This document shows, in pieces, positions 61,749 to 64,000 of a DNA stretch of 64,000 nucleotides; the first letter of the stretch is position 1, and each line of letters starts with the position of its first letter. The DNA lies in contig VCMS01000080.1 of the NCBI GenBank assembly GCA_022539475.1, forward strand, positions 119,049 through 183,048, read 5' to 3'. The translations under genes and the position numbers were made by a program. The notes below the pieces were generated by a model. That model had not been told where the DNA came from. It was given only the letters and a program-made list of their open reading frames with translations, and ran no database searches. The DNA comes from Gracilaria domingensis. Taxonomy: Eukaryota; Rhodophyta; Florideophyceae; Gracilariales; Gracilariaceae.

Positions 61749-62621
61749 ATGTATAACTCAGAAGTTAGAGCCCAAGAAGTAACTCCTCAGCAGCTGGCTA
61801 ACGAAATATTCGAAAATGGCTACGCCGTGATTAGTGATGTTGACGGTACTCTGAAAAGAGCTGGGGAGAACATTCCTGCCGAAACAGTCAAATGCATGAA
61901 GTACATCAACGCACGCGTTGGTTTCGGAATTGCTACTGGGCGAGATATAGAGGATGCCGAGAGTTTCATGGAGCACCTGGGTGGCTACACTTTTGGCATC
62001 TCTGGAAACCAAGGCGCATGGGTGAGATTATCCAATGGTACCGAAATTGATCAGGACCTTGACAGGGAAGGTTACGAAAGATGTGCAGCCGAACTTGAGA
62101 GACTTGCACTCTCCTTAAATGAATCGCACGGACTTCACGAAGAGCGTCAACAAGCAGTGGTGAGCACTAGAAAAGACAGTGGACTCCCTAACTTCACGTA
62201 CAATGGACTGTCGAAGTGGAAAACAGAAGTTAACTCCGGTATTTCAAAAGTGTTGACATCCTTTCCGAACCTGGTTGCGTACCCTCAAGATGAAAACTGT
62301 GACATAGGGGACATTCGTTTCACGAAAAATAGTGGGGCGCTAGCCTTGGTTGAAAACGACCCCCAGTTCGACACACATTTAATCGTTGCTTTCGGGAATG
62401 CTTCCAATGATGGCCCTCTATATGAAATGGCAACCCTGGCAGTTCATGTGAAGGGAGAAGACCATCCAGCAGCGGTAACATATCTTGTTGATGGGGTGGA
62501 GGACGTGCATGAGACCATCAGAAGGGTGGCAGAACTGTACGGGTACAGAAAATGCAAGTGTCAATGGTTTAGAAATGCTCTTGGAATTTGTTTCAAGTGC
62601 TACGATGCCTTTAATACTTAG
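61749..62621 (+). CDS. HAD-superfamily phosphatase
   Basis: From ATG 61749, 290 residues; the start is supported by end-to-end alignment with its neighbour paralogue. Motif I is AVISDVDGTLKRAG (nucleophile and acid D-x-D-G-T), motif II FGIATGRDIEDAES (T-G-R), motif III a Lys in RFTKNSGAL, motif IV FGNASNDGPLYEMA. The cap region between motifs II and III is like the C2 caps of Cof/trehalose- or sucrose-phosphatase type enzymes (GISGNQGAWVRLSNGTEID). It should hydrolyse a small phosphoester, perhaps a sugar phosphate. It ends 52 bp from the end of the inverted paralogue. Confidence 0.8.
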   Translation: MYNSEVRAQEVTPQQLANEIFENGYAVISDVDGTLKRAGENIPAETVKCMKYINARVGFGIATGRDIEDAESFMEHLGGYTFGISGNQGAWVRLSNGTEIDQDLDREGYERCAAELERLALSLNESHGLHEERQQAVVSTRKDSGLPNFTYNGLSKWKTEVNSGISKVLTSFPNLVAYPQDENCDIGDIRFTKNSGALALVENDPQFDTHLIVAFGNASNDGPLYEMATLAVHVKGEDHPAAVTYLVDGVEDVHETIRRVAELYGYRKCKCQWFRNALGICFKCYDAFNT

Positions 62622-62673
62622 CTATGATATGAGATCTCAGTAATAAAAGTGTCGTATATATCTCAATACCCTT

Positions 62674-63519
62674 TTATGAATCATGGTGGTTTTTATCGTG
62701 CTGCTTTTCCTCGTAGCCGTACAACAGAGCCACCAACATAATTGTCGAATGTACATCCTCCACGCTTTCGAACAGGTTGTGTACTCCACCCGGGATACAA
62801 TCTTCTTTGACGTGAACGCCGTACACGCCTACCTCATGCAAAGGCCCGTCGCTCAAAGCACTTCCGAACGTCACGACGTCATCCGTATCAATAAATCTCG
62901 GTTCATTATCCACAAGATTTTCTCCTCCGCTTCCTTTTGTGTATCGCTTGTCCACAATTTCGCAACTTTTATCGCCGGGATAGATAACAAACGCATCCAT
63001 CTTCTGCAACAGGTCCCCAATAGCAGAATCCACTTCTTCTTTCCACTGCCACAGTTTGTTGTACACGAAATTGGGAAGGCCACTATCACTTCTGGTCTCC
63101 ACGAACCCCTTGTCATCATCATTCACAATACCATGCCTCCTATTCAAATCTCTTGCCAGGAACAGTAGTCCGTCAACATCAACAGTGTGGTCAAGGGTGT
63201 GATCATTGAATGCACCCTTAATTTCCCTCTCGTCAGAGAAACGCAGGAAAGCTCCATGATTCGCCGAGACACCAAACTTATAGTCTCCGAGTCCTTCCAT
63301 TTTCCCCTCCACCTCGCCCACATCACCCCCTGTGACAAGTCCAAAACCAACACGTTCGTCAATGAACTTCATACACTTCACAACTTCTTCTGGAATTGAC
63401 TCTCCTTCTCTTCTCAACGTTCCATCAACGGAACTTAATATACCGTAACCATTGGCATATATGAACTTAGACAAGGTATTTGGTGAAATTTCCGCCAAGT
63501 CTCTCTGTTCCTCTGCCAT
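62674..63519 (-). CDS. HAD-superfamily paralogue, probable pseudoenzyme
   Basis: A clear tail-to-tail duplicate of the 61749-62621 gene, similar length and motif order. The start ATG 63519 gives an N-terminus that aligns with the paralogue (NGYGILSSVDGTLRREGESIP). Motif I reads SSVDGTL, the nucleophilic Asp being Ser. Motif II reads VTGGDVGEVE, with Gly for Arg. Motif III keeps Lys (RYTKGSGGE). Motif IV reads FGSALSDGPLHEV, Ser for the usual Asn/Asp. The reading frame is intact and well conserved outside the active site, suggesting a retained non-catalytic role such as substrate binding or regulation of the active partner. An upstream in-frame ATG at 63591 would add a Cys-rich leader. Confidence 0.8.
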   Translation of the reverse strand: MAEEQRDLAEISPNTLSKFIYANGYGILSSVDGTLRREGESIPEEVVKCMKFIDERVGFGLVTGGDVGEVEGKMEGLGDYKFGVSANHGAFLRFSDEREIKGAFNDHTLDHTVDVDGLLFLARDLNRRHGIVNDDDKGFVETRSDSGLPNFVYNKLWQWKEEVDSAIGDLLQKMDAFVIYPGDKSCEIVDKRYTKGSGGENLVDNEPRFIDTDDVVTFGSALSDGPLHEVGVYGVHVKEDCIPGGVHNLFESVEDVHSTIMLVALLYGYEEKQHDKNHHDS

Positions 63520-63855
63520 TTTTCCTGATACAGTCACCATACTGCCACAAGTACCGCATAGACAGGAACTGTATAGACTTCTCAGTTTCACACTTCTCTT
63601 AAAAGCAACCTTAAGTGCAGTTTCAGAAATGTTAGGACGCTACATGTTCAATTGCGAATTGACAGGTGCCACCAATGATGTTAACGATACCGAGCATTTG
63701 GCATGTTGCAGTTAGACGCAACTGGACCAAAGACGTTTGACATTTGTTCAATTACCAGCCTGCCGCACCTTTTCTATGTTCATATGTATAGCCTTGTAAT
63801 AGTATACTACTCTTAATACTCGCAAGACACACATAATTTACTAATCATCTCATTC

Positions 63856-64000
63856 TCATCCACTTCGAGGCGCTCGCAGCCTCATTATTGGCAAATCGTC
63901 ATCACTACTACTCTCGAGCACTTCGGTTCTACCGGCGTCCGCTTCCACACCAATCTCCACGACCACTTGGTCTTCGTCCATGTCAACCCGCCCCACCCTC
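63856..64000 (-). CDS. C-terminal end of an acidic protein running off the right edge
   Basis: Minus-strand frame open at the window edge: VDMDEDQVVVEIGVEADAGR, then an acidic run LESSSDDDLPIMRLRAPRSG and a TGA (63856-63858). Fewer than 50 residues are visible and no domain is identifiable. The ATG at ~63978 could also start a tiny ORF. Confidence 0.45.
   Translation of the reverse strand, partial: RVGRVDMDEDQVVVEIGVEADAGRTEVLESSSDDDLPIMRLRAPRSG

Noticed and set aside
1-64000. CRISPR arrays, rRNA genes, bacterial operons
   Set aside because: No regularly spaced identical repeats, no rRNA-like sequence, and the gene content is eukaryotic.

Overview
The window is nuclear DNA of a eukaryote. 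It shows a SNARE, a mitochondrial-type ribosomal protein uL18, an IST1-like ESCRT protein, a spliced gene with GT-AG borders, and five or more classes of eukaryotic transposable element. Most host genes look single-exon and compact, and lie in small clusters separated by transposon-rich, AT-richer, gene-poor DNA. Together with a plastid-transit-like N-terminus on a VTT-domain protein, this suits a red macroalga (florideophyte type). That assignment is inference; nothing in the window proves the lineage.

Left part (1-22.4 kb): the end of a VWA-domain protein; a hairpin-rich stretch leading into an intact PIF/Harbinger (HARBI1-like) transposase; an IST1-like gene; and an alpha/beta-hydrolase gene cut in two by an 11,774-bp Ty3/Gypsy chromovirus (4768-16541). 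The element has 857-bp LTRs, a 5-bp target duplication GGCAG, intact gag and pol, a probable -1 frameshift signal, a chromodomain, a 3' region full of micro-hairpins, and a 599-codon ORF on the opposite strand before the 3' LTR. Beyond it lie a truncated radical-SAM gene, a Qc-SNARE and a uL18 gene in divergent arrangement around a large hairpin, a frameshifted VTT/DedA-type membrane protein, and an unrecognised basic, DNA-binding-like protein.

Middle (22.4-50 kb): mostly relics. A decayed DIRS-type (tyrosine-recombinase) element is split by a 4,995-bp Ty1/Copia element on the minus strand (26148-31142, 339-bp LTRs, target duplication GCGAC). From about 32.5 to 45 kb I see almost no convincing gene: only short repeats, a foldback element, two small ORFs sharing a CATG start and a Cys-rich/AT-hook remnant. 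From 45.2 to 49.3 kb is a decayed reverse transcriptase/RNase H element. Next is a two-exon gene whose upstream DNA is packed with bZIP/bHLH-type palindromes.

Right part (51.3-64 kb): a proline-rich double zinc-finger ORF, a tRNA-derived SINE-like unit, and a second, badly decayed chromovirus (gag to chromodomain). A cluster of host genes follows: a coiled-coil protein, a tandem ~125-bp repeat, a ribulose-phosphate 3-epimerase fragment, a ketopantoate-reductase-like protein, a tail-to-tail pair of HAD-family paralogues of which one has lost its catalytic residues, and the end of a gene running off the right edge.

The strongest targets are the large Gypsy element (antisense ORF, frameshift signal, micro-hairpin array), the bZIP-site cluster near 50 kb, and the HAD enzyme/pseudoenzyme pair.
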